Of a stretch of DNA of 64,000 nucleotides, positions 27,191 through 36,012 are shown piece by piece (position 1 is the first letter of the stretch; every line of letters begins with the position of its first letter). The notes under the pieces are model-generated. The model was given only the letters and a program-made list of their open reading frames with translations, searched no databases and was not told where the DNA came from. The position numbers and the translations under genes are program-made. This DNA comes from Leptospiraceae bacterium (GTDB lineage: Bacteria; Spirochaetota; Leptospiria; Leptospirales; Leptospiraceae): NCBI GenBank assembly GCA_024233875.1, contig JACKPB010000012.1, positions 1 through 64,000 on the forward strand. The letters are read 5' to 3'.

Positions 27191-28513
27191 TTATTCTTCC
27201 TCTTCTTCTGATTCTTCTTCCTCGTCCTCTTCTTCTTCCTCAGAGTCTTCCTCTTCTGAATCTTCTATCTGCCAGGTTTCAGTGAGCCAGTTGACAAATT
27301 CTTCTTCTTCCTCGGAGAGATCATCTATGCCAATGATATCCCGAACATCGTTGAGGATTTTTGCCAGAAGGCCGTTGGAAAGGTATTCCCCCAGAAGTTC
27401 TACTGATTCTTTCAGAAGTTCCTCATTTTCCAGTTCATTATTGCAGTTCTTGAGGATCTTTTTGGCGGACATATTTACGCCCAGTTTCTCAAGTGTTTCC
27501 TGCATGTAAGTGGAGATTTCATCATACTCTTCTTCACTGACTTCACCATCAGCGGCGGCGGCACTCAGAACAATGTGTCCTAATCTGAATTCCAGAGGAT
27601 AGTCGCCCATGGCGTCTAACATTTCTGTGTAGTCCTCATCATCCATCTCTGCCAATTCACTGTCGTAGTCTCCGGTGATTGAAGAATCATCGTTCCAGGT
27701 CTCTTCATCGATTTCAAAATTGTCCAATCGCTTGATGATCCAACTGTCTCCAAAATTCAATTTTGGATTCATTAGATAGTCGTAGGGGATGAAACAATAT
27801 CCGGAATCTCCCCAATCGGGTCCCCAGGAATTTCTGACAATAAACACCTTATCTGTATCACTGTAACCGACTGCCAGCATGGCATGACCACCGTGGGCGG
27901 CTCTGGATGTTTCCGATGGAGAAGGTGCGGGGACGAGTCCCGGTTTTTTCTGTTTATCAAATGAATTGAAAAGTTTCAATCCGAAGATAATGGGGTATCC
28001 TTCTGCCAGTGCCTGCTTCCAAGCATTCAGATCTACAGGAACAGCCTGAAAGTCTTCCACCAGAAAATTGGCGGCTTCTTCATACGCCTCTTCGGGTGGT
28101 TCTTCCGAAAATTGTTCGATATCATAGGGCCAGGTCTCTTCGGAACAGGCACCCAATTCATTCAAACTCTGGATGGCGGAAGAAATCACACTTCCCGCAT
28201 CTTCATCAACGGTTCCATCTATATCTCTCGCGTTGTAATAGATGAAGAGTCGACTTACGTCATAGTCTTCAATCCCTTGGTGGCGCTTAACGAGATATTC
28301 ATAGGCACCTGCCACCGCATTGGCAGTGCAGCTTCCGAGAGCCTGCTGATCCTCAACGGGAGTCATGTACTTTCTTAAATCCACTCCGGGAGGGAGATTA
28401 GATATCGATTTGGCTGATGAAAATAATTTAGTCCCCGGTTTGGGGGTAGAAGCGACGTATCCATTGACTGTTCTTTGGGATCCATCTGCTCTATTAAATG
28501 AAAAGTGACTCAT
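27191..28513 (-). CDS. Papain-like (C1) cysteine protease fused to TerB-like domain
   Basis: A 440-residue protein beginning MSHFSFNRADGSQ; ATG 28513 with AAGGA 7 bp upstream is preferred over TTG 28519. The C1 protease domain (about 40-260) has QQALGSCTANAVAGAYEYL with catalytic Cys62, GGHAMLAVGYS with His210, and IVRNSWGPDWGDSGYCFIP with Asn228. No secretion signal is seen. Residues about 290-400 form an all-helical region (EFRLGHIVLSAAAADGEVSE, a calcium-loop-like DGEVSEEE) like TerB/COG3793 domains. The last 30 residues are almost entirely Glu, Asp and Ser. The fusion suggests a cytoplasmic regulated protease; substrate unknown. Confidence 0.85.
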   Translation of the reverse strand: MSHFSFNRADGSQRTVNGYVASTPKPGTKLFSSAKSISNLPPGVDLRKYMTPVEDQQALGSCTANAVAGAYEYLVKRHQGIEDYDVSRLFIYYNARDIDGTVDEDAGSVISSAIQSLNELGACSEETWPYDIEQFSEEPPEEAYEEAANFLVEDFQAVPVDLNAWKQALAEGYPIIFGLKLFNSFDKQKKPGLVPAPSPSETSRAAHGGHAMLAVGYSDTDKVFIVRNSWGPDWGDSGYCFIPYDYLMNPKLNFGDSWIIKRLDNFEIDEETWNDDSSITGDYDSELAEMDDEDYTEMLDAMGDYPLEFRLGHIVLSAAAADGEVSEEEYDEISTYMQETLEKLGVNMSAKKILKNCNNELENEELLKESVELLGEYLSNGLLAKILNDVRDIIGIDDLSEEEEEFVNWLTETWQIEDSEEEDSEEEEEDEEEESEEEEE

Positions 28514-28780
28514 ATACAATCCTTTAAAAATTAAACAAAAATCTTAAGGTTAGAATAACAAGTAAATAATAGGAAAGAATAGATATCTAGGTAAAAAAAT
28601 GTAATACGGATTCTTTAATAACACTAGGTCTCAATATCACATATACAAAGTGTCTGGAATTAGGGTCTTTTGTAGTACATTGGGAAGGGAAATAAGCCTA
28701 TTGACATAGAAATGTAATGTCTTAAGGTTTCCGGTCTTTTTCAAAATGCTTTATATCTTCATTATTTACATTCTTAAGTA
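28514..28780. other. AT-rich upstream region, nothing recognised
   Basis: The 270 bp upstream of the protease gene hold no ORF of note and no RNA that I recognise. The first 100 bp presumably contain its promoter. Confidence 0.4.
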
Positions 28781-29426
28781 TAGCATCCTTCGAGTTGCCT
28801 CAGGATGACAATTTGCTGAGAATTGAAGGGAGGAGGTAGTCATAGTGGTGAGGTCTCTCGAACCATGGTATAGGTGGAAGATTTTTCTGAATAGCATCCT
28901 TCGAGCAACCTCAGGATGACAATTTGCTGAGTATTGAAGGGGAGGAGGTTGTCATGGTGAGGTCTCTCGAACCATGGTATAGGTGGAAGATTTTTCTGAA
29001 TAGCATCCTTCGAGTTGCCTCAGGATGACATTTTGCTGAGAATTGAAGGGGAGGAGGTTGTCATGTTGAGGTCTCTCGAACCATGGTATAAGAGGAAGAT
29101 TCTTCTGAATAGCATCCTTCGAGTTGCCTCAGGATGACAATTTGCTGAGTATTGAAGGGAGGAGGTTGTCCTGGTGAGGTCTCTCGAACCATGGTATAGG
29201 AGGAAGATTCTTCTGAATAGCATCCTTCGAGTTGCCTCAGGATGACAATTTGCTGAGAATTGAAGGGGAGGAGTATTTTCCTGTGTAGCATCCTTCGATT
29301 AGCCTCAGGATGACATTTTGCTGAGTATTGAAGGGAGGGGGTTGTCATGGTGAGGTCTCTCGAACCATGGTATAGGAGGAAGATTCTTCTGAATAGCATC
29401 CTTCGAGTTGCCTCAGGATGACAATT
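28781..29426. repeat. Seven-copy tandem repeat, period about 109 bp
   Basis: TAGCATCCTTCGAGTTGCCT begins units at 28781, 28892, 29001, 29110, 29218, 29286 and 29394; spacings are 111, 109, 109, 108, 68 and 108 bp, so the fifth unit is internally deleted. Each unit starts with an inverted repeat (CATCCT ... AGGATG around a 12-base loop) and continues with GAATTGAAGGG-type, AGGTCTCTCGAACCATGG and TATAGGAGGAAGATT segments. The last unit is truncated after AGGATGACA. The ORFs crossing the array are by-products of the repeat. Confidence 0.93.
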
Positions 29427-29445
29427 TTTTGCTGTGCTTTGAAAT

Positions 29446-29468
29446 TGCCCCCGACTGGATTCGAACCA
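29446..29468 (-). repeat. Duplicate of the tRNA-Arg 3' end (23 bp)
   Basis: Twenty-three bases, starting TGCCCCCGACTGGATTCGAA, are identical to 29577-29599, the T-arm and acceptor 3' half of tRNA-Arg. The copies are in the same direction, 131 bp apart. The sequence beyond this copy does not fold into a whole tRNA (no matching 5' acceptor strand), so it is a fragment or attachment-site-like scar. Confidence 0.75.
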
Positions 29469-29576
29469 ACCGGAGGCTCATAAAAGCCGAGGTTCCCGGT
29501 GTTAGCCGGAGGCGTAAAGACAACCGGGTTTCAGCGGAGCTGAAAATAAACATGATCGGGTGGAGTGTGATTTCTA

Positions 29577-29650
29577 TGCCCCCGACTGGATTCGAACCAG
29601 TGGCCCTTTGTTTAGGAAACAAATGCTCTATCCACCTGAGCTACGGGAGC
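29577..29650 (-). tRNA. tRNA-Arg (anticodon CCT)
   Basis: On the minus strand a 74-nt cloverleaf folds fully. The acceptor GCTCCCG pairs with CGGGGGC (one G-T wobble), followed by discriminator A. The D stem is GCTC/GAGC, and the anticodon stem TTTGT/ACAAA has loop TTCCTAA, giving CCT, which reads AGG. The T stem ACTGG/CCAGT has loop TTCGAAT. CCA is not encoded. Confidence 0.96.
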
Positions 29651-29656
29651 TGAGTT

Positions 29657-30298
29657 CTATCGGAGGGCGTCTTTTCGCTTTTGTGATACAGTTCGAACGA
29701 GTTCCTGCATGTTGTGGATGACCAGTCTGTCGGGGAAGGGGTCAAACTTTCCACTTTTTTTGTATGTCTGAATGACCTTCTGAACTTCAGCGACAGGTTG
29801 ACCGCACCAGGCGGCTATGTCTTCCGGAGTGATCTTTAAGACTACTTCTTTGGAGTTTTCGGAGACTCCCTGCTTCTCGGCAAGCATACAGATCACATCG
29901 GCTACTTTTCCTGTGATGTCATCGAGGAGAAGAATTTGTAGACGTCTTTTTTGATCATAAATACGTGTGGAGAAAATCGTCAAAACCCGGAGAGCCAACT
30001 GAGGAGTCTTGGTCATGAGAAGCTCGAAATTGGCACGGTTGAAATTTAGTGCTCTAACCTGAGTGATGGCAGATGCAGTCGCCGAACGGGGCTGTTCTTC
30101 CAGAATCGCCATTTCTCCAAAAATATCACCCGGTTCCAGGATATCCAAAGTCTTGATGGATTGACCTACGGTTTTGGTGATCTTGACCTGTCCATCCTGA
30201 ATGAGGTAGAAGTCATTTCCGGGTTCGTATTCACAAAATATAATATCATCCGGCTCGAAAACTTTTCCAAATTTGCCGAACATTGCACTCAAGTCCAT
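29657..30298 (-). CDS. Crp/Fnr-type cyclic-nucleotide-binding regulator
   Basis: A 213-residue protein. An N-terminal cNMP-binding jelly roll (about 10-125) has FCEYEPGNDFYLIQDGQVKI and the phosphate-binding cassette IFGEMAILEEQPRSATASA. A C-terminal winged-helix region (about 140-205) has ITPEDIAAWCGQPVAEVQKV, the HTH of Crp proteins. It probably senses cAMP or a related nucleotide and binds DNA. It lies 4 bp downstream of a second cNMP-binding gene on the same strand, forming a two-gene operon, and ends next to the tRNA-Arg gene. Confidence 0.9.
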   Translation of the reverse strand: MDLSAMFGKFGKVFEPDDIIFCEYEPGNDFYLIQDGQVKITKTVGQSIKTLDILEPGDIFGEMAILEEQPRSATASAITQVRALNFNRANFELLMTKTPQLALRVLTIFSTRIYDQKRRLQILLLDDITGKVADVICMLAEKQGVSENSKEVVLKITPEDIAAWCGQPVAEVQKVIQTYKKSGKFDPFPDRLVIHNMQELVRTVSQKRKDALR

Positions 30299-30302
30299 AC
30301 TC

Positions 30303-31352
30303 TTACCCCTTTAATTCTTCTATCTTAGATTTCGCCTGTTCAGAAAATTCATCTTCCGGTGGTAGGGCCGCTACCTTATTGTAAAGAGTAATGGCCTTGT
30401 CTTTTTCGCCTTTCTGTTCAGAGACACCTGCCAGGTTTAGAATGGATTGTTTGACTCTTTCGCCTTTGGGATATTTTTTAACGTAGTTGGAAAACTGTGC
30501 ATAGGCTTCATCGATTTTGTTGGTTTCTTTCATGCAAACTCCTGCATGGTAGAAGGCTTCTTCGATGATGGCGTTGTCAGTGGTAGAGTTGCCCTGGGTC
30601 CCTATGATGGTTTTGAAAATTCCGAGTGCACCTTCATGATCTCCTGAATTGAGCTTGGATTTCGCATTGTCAAGAGAGGTTTGAAGGGGGGAGGAGCCAG
30701 CCGCCTGAGCGTATGGATTGACCGGACCTGAAGCAGCCGCAGGTGCGCCTCCGCCTACTACCGGATTGTTCTTCCTCTCTGGTTCGTAGACTAGTTCTCC
30801 GAGGTTGGTAGGATACATGGATGCATTGGTCGAGAGAGCCAGGAGCTCTTTGGCTCTTTCGGCGTAGTTCCCCGCAGGGTAGTGGATGAGATATCTATTG
30901 TAAGCGTAGGAGGCATGGTTGAAGTTTCCATTTTTGTGAAAGACTTCTGCAACATTCATCAATTCATAGGAGGGGGACTTGGCGTCTCCGAACTGACCCA
31001 GTTCTTCGCGAACTTTGTGATGGATCTGTCTGAGTTGATTGGAAAAAACCTTCATCATCTTGAGAATGAGATGAGTCTTGGTTCCTACCAGGGTTTCAAA
31101 TTCAGAGAGTTTGAAGACCAAAACACTTGCATTCCCCAGAACCTGAGCAGTTTCTTCACGGGGATACCTACCCAAAGAGGACTTGACACCAAAGAACTCA
31201 CCGATCTTGACATCTTCTTTCATTTCGGATCTACCATCTACTGAAGTGTAGTTCAGAATGATGCGTCCGCTCTGAAGTACATAGATGTCATCTGCTCTGT
31301 CCTTTTCGAAATAAACTATAGAACCTGGTTTGTAATTACGTATGATGGGCAA
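30303..31352 (-). CDS. cNMP-binding protein with C-terminal TPR repeats
   Basis: A 349-residue protein with an N-terminal cNMP-binding domain (about 1-115: IVYFEKDRADDIYVLQSGRI, then KIGEFFGVKSSLGRYPREET) but no DNA-binding domain. Instead it has a Pro/Ala/Gly-rich linker (about 190-225) and tetratricopeptide repeats (FYHAGVCMKETNKIDEAYAQ, ILNLAGVSEQKGEKDKAITL). It is likely a cytoplasmic cNMP-responsive scaffold, perhaps for its Crp-like partner downstream. Start TTG 31352 has AAGGAA in front. The phosphate cassette differs from consensus (GVKSSLGRYPREETA), so cyclic nucleotide binding is plausible but not certain. Confidence 0.85.
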   Translation of the reverse strand: MPIIRNYKPGSIVYFEKDRADDIYVLQSGRIILNYTSVDGRSEMKEDVKIGEFFGVKSSLGRYPREETAQVLGNASVLVFKLSEFETLVGTKTHLILKMMKVFSNQLRQIHHKVREELGQFGDAKSPSYELMNVAEVFHKNGNFNHASYAYNRYLIHYPAGNYAERAKELLALSTNASMYPTNLGELVYEPERKNNPVVGGGAPAAASGPVNPYAQAAGSSPLQTSLDNAKSKLNSGDHEGALGIFKTIIGTQGNSTTDNAIIEEAFYHAGVCMKETNKIDEAYAQFSNYVKKYPKGERVKQSILNLAGVSEQKGEKDKAITLYNKVAALPPEDEFSEQAKSKIEELKG

Positions 31353-31431
31353 CGCTGTATTTCCTTTGTTGGTAACTTTATATATCTATGGAAAAAAAAA
31401 CCAATATTTTTTTTAAATTTCTATAGGATTT

Positions 31432-32031
31432 TTATTTTAAGTAAATCATAGGATCTTTGGGCTCTTCATGCTGGCAGACCATGAAGTAAAGATTTCGGTT
31501 TTTATTTACATTTCCCAGTTTCTTTCCTGATTTTACGATTTCTCCGGCTTTTACAGAGACTTCTTCCAGGTTTGCGTAGACGGTTCGGATACCTTTTTCA
31601 TGCTCTACGATGACTACATTTTTGTAACCGAAGAGCGAAGTTACATTCACCACTTTTCCTGTTCGTGCACTCACGATCTCGGAATCGTCCATTCTGAGGG
31701 AAAGACCTTTGTGGGGATTTCTCGGATCATCGTTGAATTCTCTGTGAATCTCCCAGCTTCCTCTGGTGGGAGGATCCAGGGTGAACTTGGATTTGGAACC
31801 GGGTGCTTTGTATTGAGATTTGGGTGAGACCCAGGTGTTTTTGTTTTTTTCTCCATCCGGGGAATCTATAGAGGAGGTAGATTGAATCCTGACCGGAATC
31901 ACTTTGAAGTTTTCGTCTTCCTGGTTGTCCGGTTCCTCGATTGACTGAATTGAATTTTGAGGAAAGAGAATGAGGATACAGGAAGGAAGAAGATACAGAA
32001 AGTTCTTAACAAGGAGTTTCCTAAAGTTCAT
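31432..32031 (-). CDS. M23 (LytM)-fold protein, probably non-catalytic
   Basis: A 199-residue protein with an N-terminal hydrophobic signal (FLYLLPSCILILFP) and a C-terminal M23 beta domain (about 100-199: HKGLSLRMDDSEIVSARTGK, VIVEHEKGIRTVYANLEEVS, KAGEIVKSGKKLGNV). M23 endopeptidases need an HxxxD pair and a final HxH; here the last motif region reads NRNLYFMVCQHEEP, with no HxH. It therefore resembles degenerate LytM activators such as EnvC/NlpD-type proteins rather than an enzyme. Likely exported, acting at the envelope. AGGAATTC precedes the ATG. Confidence 0.75.
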   Translation of the reverse strand: MNFRKLLVKNFLYLLPSCILILFPQNSIQSIEEPDNQEDENFKVIPVRIQSTSSIDSPDGEKNKNTWVSPKSQYKAPGSKSKFTLDPPTRGSWEIHREFNDDPRNPHKGLSLRMDDSEIVSARTGKVVNVTSLFGYKNVVIVEHEKGIRTVYANLEEVSVKAGEIVKSGKKLGNVNKNRNLYFMVCQHEEPKDPMIYLK

Positions 32032-32633
32032 GAATTCCTACTTAAATTTAAAAAATTGAAAAACAGATAGCCAAAGAATCAGATGAAGAAACGTAGTTAT
32101 GGGCATAAAATTATGTCTCTAATTTTTGTCTACTATTTTTTTTGGTTTGTTACTAACTATCGGTTGAAACTGGAGAATTTATATCAAATATTGAGGAATT
32201 TTTAGAAAAATCCATTAGGTAAGAGTAAATTTTTTTTTCAAACTTCTTTTGCGTATATGAGAATATTCTAATGCAATTGGGAGATGGAGGAGTCGTTAAA
32301 TCAATCGTTCCTTCTATCTAATCCGGAGACGTAAAAAGAAATTCCCCATTTCCTCATAAAAAATCCCCATTCTCCCTGAAATCTAAAAAGGATTTTACAG
32401 CCCGAGAACCGATAGAAATAATGCAAGTGGATGTTACTCAGATTTTGATAAGAACCTCATTCAGAATGAAGTTCCCCGGGACTGCTTTCCCTCCGACTCA
32501 AGACTTTGGTCTTAAGAGGGATCGTTTAGATTTCAAAACAAATTCAAATCGAATGAAACCGGAGTTATGAAGATCTTGAGACTCACATTTCAAATTAAAA
32601 CACCAAACTGGCAAAAATAGGAGTATAAAATCA
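32032..32633. other. 602-bp region upstream of sdhC, no gene recognised
   Basis: The region is A/T-rich with oligo-T tracts. No ORF of note and no recognisable RNA. The sdh promoter should lie here. GGAG at 32620-32623 is the sdhC ribosome-binding site. Confidence 0.4.
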
Positions 32634-33320
32634 ATGAGCTCTACTACGAAGACCAGGGGAATCCTTCAGACATCGGTAGGTAAAAAACTTGTAATGGCTA
32701 TTACGGGTTTGGCGCTGATCGGTTTTGTGATTGCCCATATGTTAGGAAATCTTCAAATATTTCTCGGCCCCGAAAGACTGAATGCCTATGCAAAGACTCT
32801 GCAAAACCTCGGAGCTCTTCTCTGGGTGGCAAGAATTGGACTATTGCTTATCTTCGTCACACATTTAAGAATGGCGATGGTATTGACTATGGAAAATCGA
32901 GCTGCAAGACCGGTTCCCTATGCAGTGAATGCTACTCACAAAGCTTCTTTTGCGTCCAGAACTATGATCATGTCCGGTATGATCATCTTCTTGTTTTTGG
33001 TCTATCATATCCTTCATTTTACGATGGGTGTAACCAATACGGAATTTGCTGCGTTGAAAACTCCCGAAGGAGATCATGATGTGTACAAAATGGTCATCAT
33101 GGGATTTTCCAATCCGATCGTTTCCGGAATCTACATCCTTGCCCAGGCTTTTCTTGCCCTCCACATCAGCCATGGGTTTTTCAGCGTATTTCAAACTCTG
33201 GGTTGGAACCATCCTTCCTATGATTTAAAAGTTAAATTAGTTTCTAACGGCCTGGCAGTCCTAATTTTCCTAGGAAATTCAGGGATTCCCGTTTCCGTTT
33301 TAGCCGGTGTGATAAAGTAA
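32634..33320 (+). CDS. sdhC: Succinate dehydrogenase/fumarate reductase cytochrome b558 subunit
   Basis: Membrane anchor of complex II, 228 residues with five hydrophobic helices, as in the single-anchor b558 type carrying two haems. Candidate haem-ligand histidines lie in GFVIAHMLGNLQIF, LIFVTHLRMAMV, FLVYHILHF and LHISHGFFSVFQTLG. It passes electrons from the SdhB clusters to quinone in the inner membrane. The next gene, sdhA, starts 13 bp later, then sdhB; there is no sdhD, as expected for this type. Confidence 0.92.
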   Translation: MSSTTKTRGILQTSVGKKLVMAITGLALIGFVIAHMLGNLQIFLGPERLNAYAKTLQNLGALLWVARIGLLLIFVTHLRMAMVLTMENRAARPVPYAVNATHKASFASRTMIMSGMIIFLFLVYHILHFTMGVTNTEFAALKTPEGDHDVYKMVIMGFSNPIVSGIYILAQAFLALHISHGFFSVFQTLGWNHPSYDLKVKLVSNGLAVLIFLGNSGIPVSVLAGVIK

Positions 33321-33333
33321 AAGAGGAGAAATC

Positions 33334-35247
33334 ATGGCGTTAAATTCAAAAATTCCATCGGGTCCTATAGAAAAGAAATGGGACAATCATAAATTCGAAA
33401 TGAAGTTGGTGAACCCCGCCAACAAGAGAAAGTACAGTGTCATCATCGTGGGTTCGGGTCTGGCAGGAGCGTCTGCCGCTGCAACCATGGCGGAATTGGG
33501 ATACAATGTAAAGTGCTTTGCTTATCAGGATTCTCCCCGAAGAGCTCACAGTATCGCCGCACAGGGGGGAGTGAATGCCGCAAAAAATTATCAAAATGAT
33601 GGGGACTCCGTATTCCGACTCTTTTACGACACAGTGAAGGGGGGAGACTTCCGGGCAAGAGAGGCAAACGTCTACCGTCTGGCTCAGATTTCCTCCAATA
33701 TCATCGATCAGTGTGTGGCTCAGGGCGTTCCCTTCGCAAGAGAGTACGGAGGCCATCTGGCAAACCGTTCCTTCGGTGGAGCTCAGGTTTCCCGAACCTT
33801 CTACGCAAAAGGACAGACAGGCCAGCAACTCCTACTGGGAGCCTATTCCGCTCTCTCCAGACAGATCGGTCTCGGAAAAGTGCAGATGTACAATAGAACC
33901 GAAATGCTCGATGTGGTTCTGGTCAACGGACATGCCAAAGGGATCATCACCAGAGACATGGTCACAGGAAAGATCGAAGCTCACTCGGCAGATGCAGTGG
34001 TGCTGGGGACAGGCGGATACGGAAACGTGTTCTTTCTCTCCACAAATGCTATGGGATGCAATGTAACCGCAACCTATAGAGCTTACAAAAAGGGAGCCTT
34101 TTTTGCGAATCCCTGCTACACTCAGATCCACCCGACCTGTATTCCTGTTTCCGGAGACTATCAATCCAAATTGACTCTGATGTCCGAGTCCTTACGAAAT
34201 GATGGAAGAATCTGGACTCCGAAAGCTCAGGGAGACAAGAGAAAGCCTTCAGAAATTCCTGATTCAGAAAGAGACTACTACCTCGAAAGAAAGTATCCCT
34301 CCTTCGGAAACCTGGCGCCCAGAGATATTTCTTCCAGAAGTGCAAAGGAAGCCTGTGATGCAGGAAGAGGTGTGGGACCCGGCGGACTCGGTGTCTATCT
34401 GGATTTCAGTGATTCGATCAAACGTCTCGGTGAAGACACAATCCGGGATCGATACGGCAACCTGTTTGATATGTATCAGCGTATCACAAATGAGAACCCC
34501 TATCAGGTTCCCATGAGAATCTATCCCGCAGTTCACTACACAATGGGCGGACTCTGGGTGGATTACAATTTGATGTCCAGCATTCCCGGTCTCCACGTAA
34601 TCGGGGAAGCCAATTTCTCCGATCACGGTGCAAACCGACTCGGGGCTTCGGCTCTCATGCAGGGTCTTGCTGATGGTTACTTTGTATTGCCTTACACAAT
34701 CGGGGATTACTTTGCGAATAATAAATCTGAGACTCCTTCTACAGATCATCCCGAATTCAAAAAAGCAATCGAAGATGTGACCAATCGAACCAATAAACTC
34801 CTTTCCATAAACGGAAAGAGAACTGTGGATTCCTTCCACAAAGAACTCGGAAAGATCATGTGGGACTATTGTGGTATGGCAAGAAACAAAGAAGGTCTCA
34901 CAAAAGCCATAGCAGAGATCCCCAAACTCAGAGAAGAATTCTGGAGCAATGTAAAGGTGACAGGAAGTTCAGCCGAACTGAATCAGTCTCTGGAAAAAGC
35001 GGGAAGGGTAGCTGACTTCTTAGAATTCGGTGAACTGATGTGTATCGATGCTCTCAATAGAGAAGAATCCTGCGGTGGTCACTTCCGAACCGAGTACCAA
35101 ACCGAAGAAGGTGAAGCAAAAAGAAATGATGATAAGTATTGCTATGTTTCCGCCTGGGAATACAAGGGAGACAATGCAAAACCCGTAGAAAATAAAGAAG
35201 AGCTGGTGTTTGAAAACGTTCACCTGGCTCAGAGGAGTTACAAGTAA
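33334..35247 (+). CDS. sdhA: Succinate dehydrogenase/fumarate reductase flavoprotein subunit
   Basis: A 637-residue catalytic subunit that oxidises succinate to fumarate. The FAD-binding VIIVGSGLAGASAAATMAEL lies near residues 37-56, RRAHSIAAQGGVNA contains the His that binds FAD covalently, MPR-type catalytic elements are in the middle, HYTMGGLWVDY and NRLGASALMQGLADGYF near the FAD-binding end. It is longer than E. coli SdhA and of the b558-associated kind. A clear GAGGAG ribosome-binding site precedes ATG 33334. Confidence 0.96.
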   Translation: MALNSKIPSGPIEKKWDNHKFEMKLVNPANKRKYSVIIVGSGLAGASAAATMAELGYNVKCFAYQDSPRRAHSIAAQGGVNAAKNYQNDGDSVFRLFYDTVKGGDFRAREANVYRLAQISSNIIDQCVAQGVPFAREYGGHLANRSFGGAQVSRTFYAKGQTGQQLLLGAYSALSRQIGLGKVQMYNRTEMLDVVLVNGHAKGIITRDMVTGKIEAHSADAVVLGTGGYGNVFFLSTNAMGCNVTATYRAYKKGAFFANPCYTQIHPTCIPVSGDYQSKLTLMSESLRNDGRIWTPKAQGDKRKPSEIPDSERDYYLERKYPSFGNLAPRDISSRSAKEACDAGRGVGPGGLGVYLDFSDSIKRLGEDTIRDRYGNLFDMYQRITNENPYQVPMRIYPAVHYTMGGLWVDYNLMSSIPGLHVIGEANFSDHGANRLGASALMQGLADGYFVLPYTIGDYFANNKSETPSTDHPEFKKAIEDVTNRTNKLLSINGKRTVDSFHKELGKIMWDYCGMARNKEGLTKAIAEIPKLREEFWSNVKVTGSSAELNQSLEKAGRVADFLEFGELMCIDALNREESCGGHFRTEYQTEEGEAKRNDDKYCYVSAWEYKGDNAKPVENKEELVFENVHLAQRSYK

Positions 35248-35248
35248 T

Positions 35249-36007
35249 ATGGCAGGAATGTTAAACCTCAAACTAAAAGTTTGGCGTCAGAAGGATCAGA
35301 ACGACAAAGGCGGTTTTGTAGAGTACGATGCGAAAGACATTTCAGAACATGCTTCTTTTTTGGAAATGTTGGACATCGTAAATGAGAGATTGGAAGAGAA
35401 GGGCGAGTCTCCGATTTCCTTCGATCATGACTGTCGGGAAGGGATCTGCGGAATGTGCTCGATGGTGATCAACGGAAAGGCACACGGACAACTGGAAGGA
35501 ACCACAACCTGTCAGCTCCATATGTACAACTTCAAAAACGGTGATACGATCACCATCGAACCCTGGAGAGCCAAGCCGTTTCCGGTTCTCAGGGATCTCG
35601 TTGTGGATCGAACTGCTTTTGACAGAATCATTCAGGCGGGTGGTTTTGTGTCCATCAATACGGGTGGTGCACCGGATGCGAATGCTCTTCCGATTCCTAA
35701 GAAAGACGCTGACCTTGCGATGGATGCGGCTAGTTGTATCGGTTGCGGTGCGTGTGTGGCTTCCTGTAAGAATGCATCGGCTATGCTCTTTGTGTCGGCT
35801 AAGGTATCACAACTGGCTCTGCTTCCTCAGGGACAGGTGGAGAGATACGAAAGAGTTCGCAAGATGTTGAACGCAATGGACAATGAAGGTTTCGGAAATT
35901 GTACCAACCAGTATGAGTGTGAAGCCGGATGTCCTAAGAATATTTCTGTTCAGTTTATCGCTAAACTGAATTCGGAGTATCTGACCAGTTTGAAGAAACC
36001 TGAGTAG
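35249..36007 (+). CDS. sdhB: Succinate dehydrogenase/fumarate reductase iron-sulfur subunit
   Basis: A 252-residue subunit that carries electrons through three clusters. The 2Fe-2S ligands are in CREGICGMCSMVINGK and the later TTTCQLH; the 4Fe-4S/3Fe-4S ligands are in SCIGCGACVASCKN and CTNQYECEAGCPKN. ATG 35249 lies 2 bp after the sdhA stop, behind AGAGGAG (35231-35237), so the longer upstream frame is not used. Last gene of sdhCAB. Confidence 0.96.
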   Translation: MAGMLNLKLKVWRQKDQNDKGGFVEYDAKDISEHASFLEMLDIVNERLEEKGESPISFDHDCREGICGMCSMVINGKAHGQLEGTTTCQLHMYNFKNGDTITIEPWRAKPFPVLRDLVVDRTAFDRIIQAGGFVSINTGGAPDANALPIPKKDADLAMDAASCIGCGACVASCKNASAMLFVSAKVSQLALLPQGQVERYERVRKMLNAMDNEGFGNCTNQYECEAGCPKNISVQFIAKLNSEYLTSLKKPE

Positions 36008-36012
36008 GATTT

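Noticed and set aside
29020..29399. Minus-strand ORFs across the 109-bp repeats
   Set aside because: They are open only because the repeat unit lacks stops in one frame; the predicted proteins are internal repeats of the array.
28781..29426. Possible CRISPR array
   Set aside because: Units of about 109 bp repeat almost in full, with no unique spacers between short repeats, and there is no cas gene in the window.
29446..29530. Second tRNA gene next to tRNA-Arg
   Set aside because: Only the T-arm and 3' acceptor half match; no pairing 5' acceptor strand or anticodon arm could be found.
33346..34839. Several long minus-strand ORFs over sdhA
   Set aside because: Antisense shadows of sdhA, whose cofactor motifs are intact on the plus strand.
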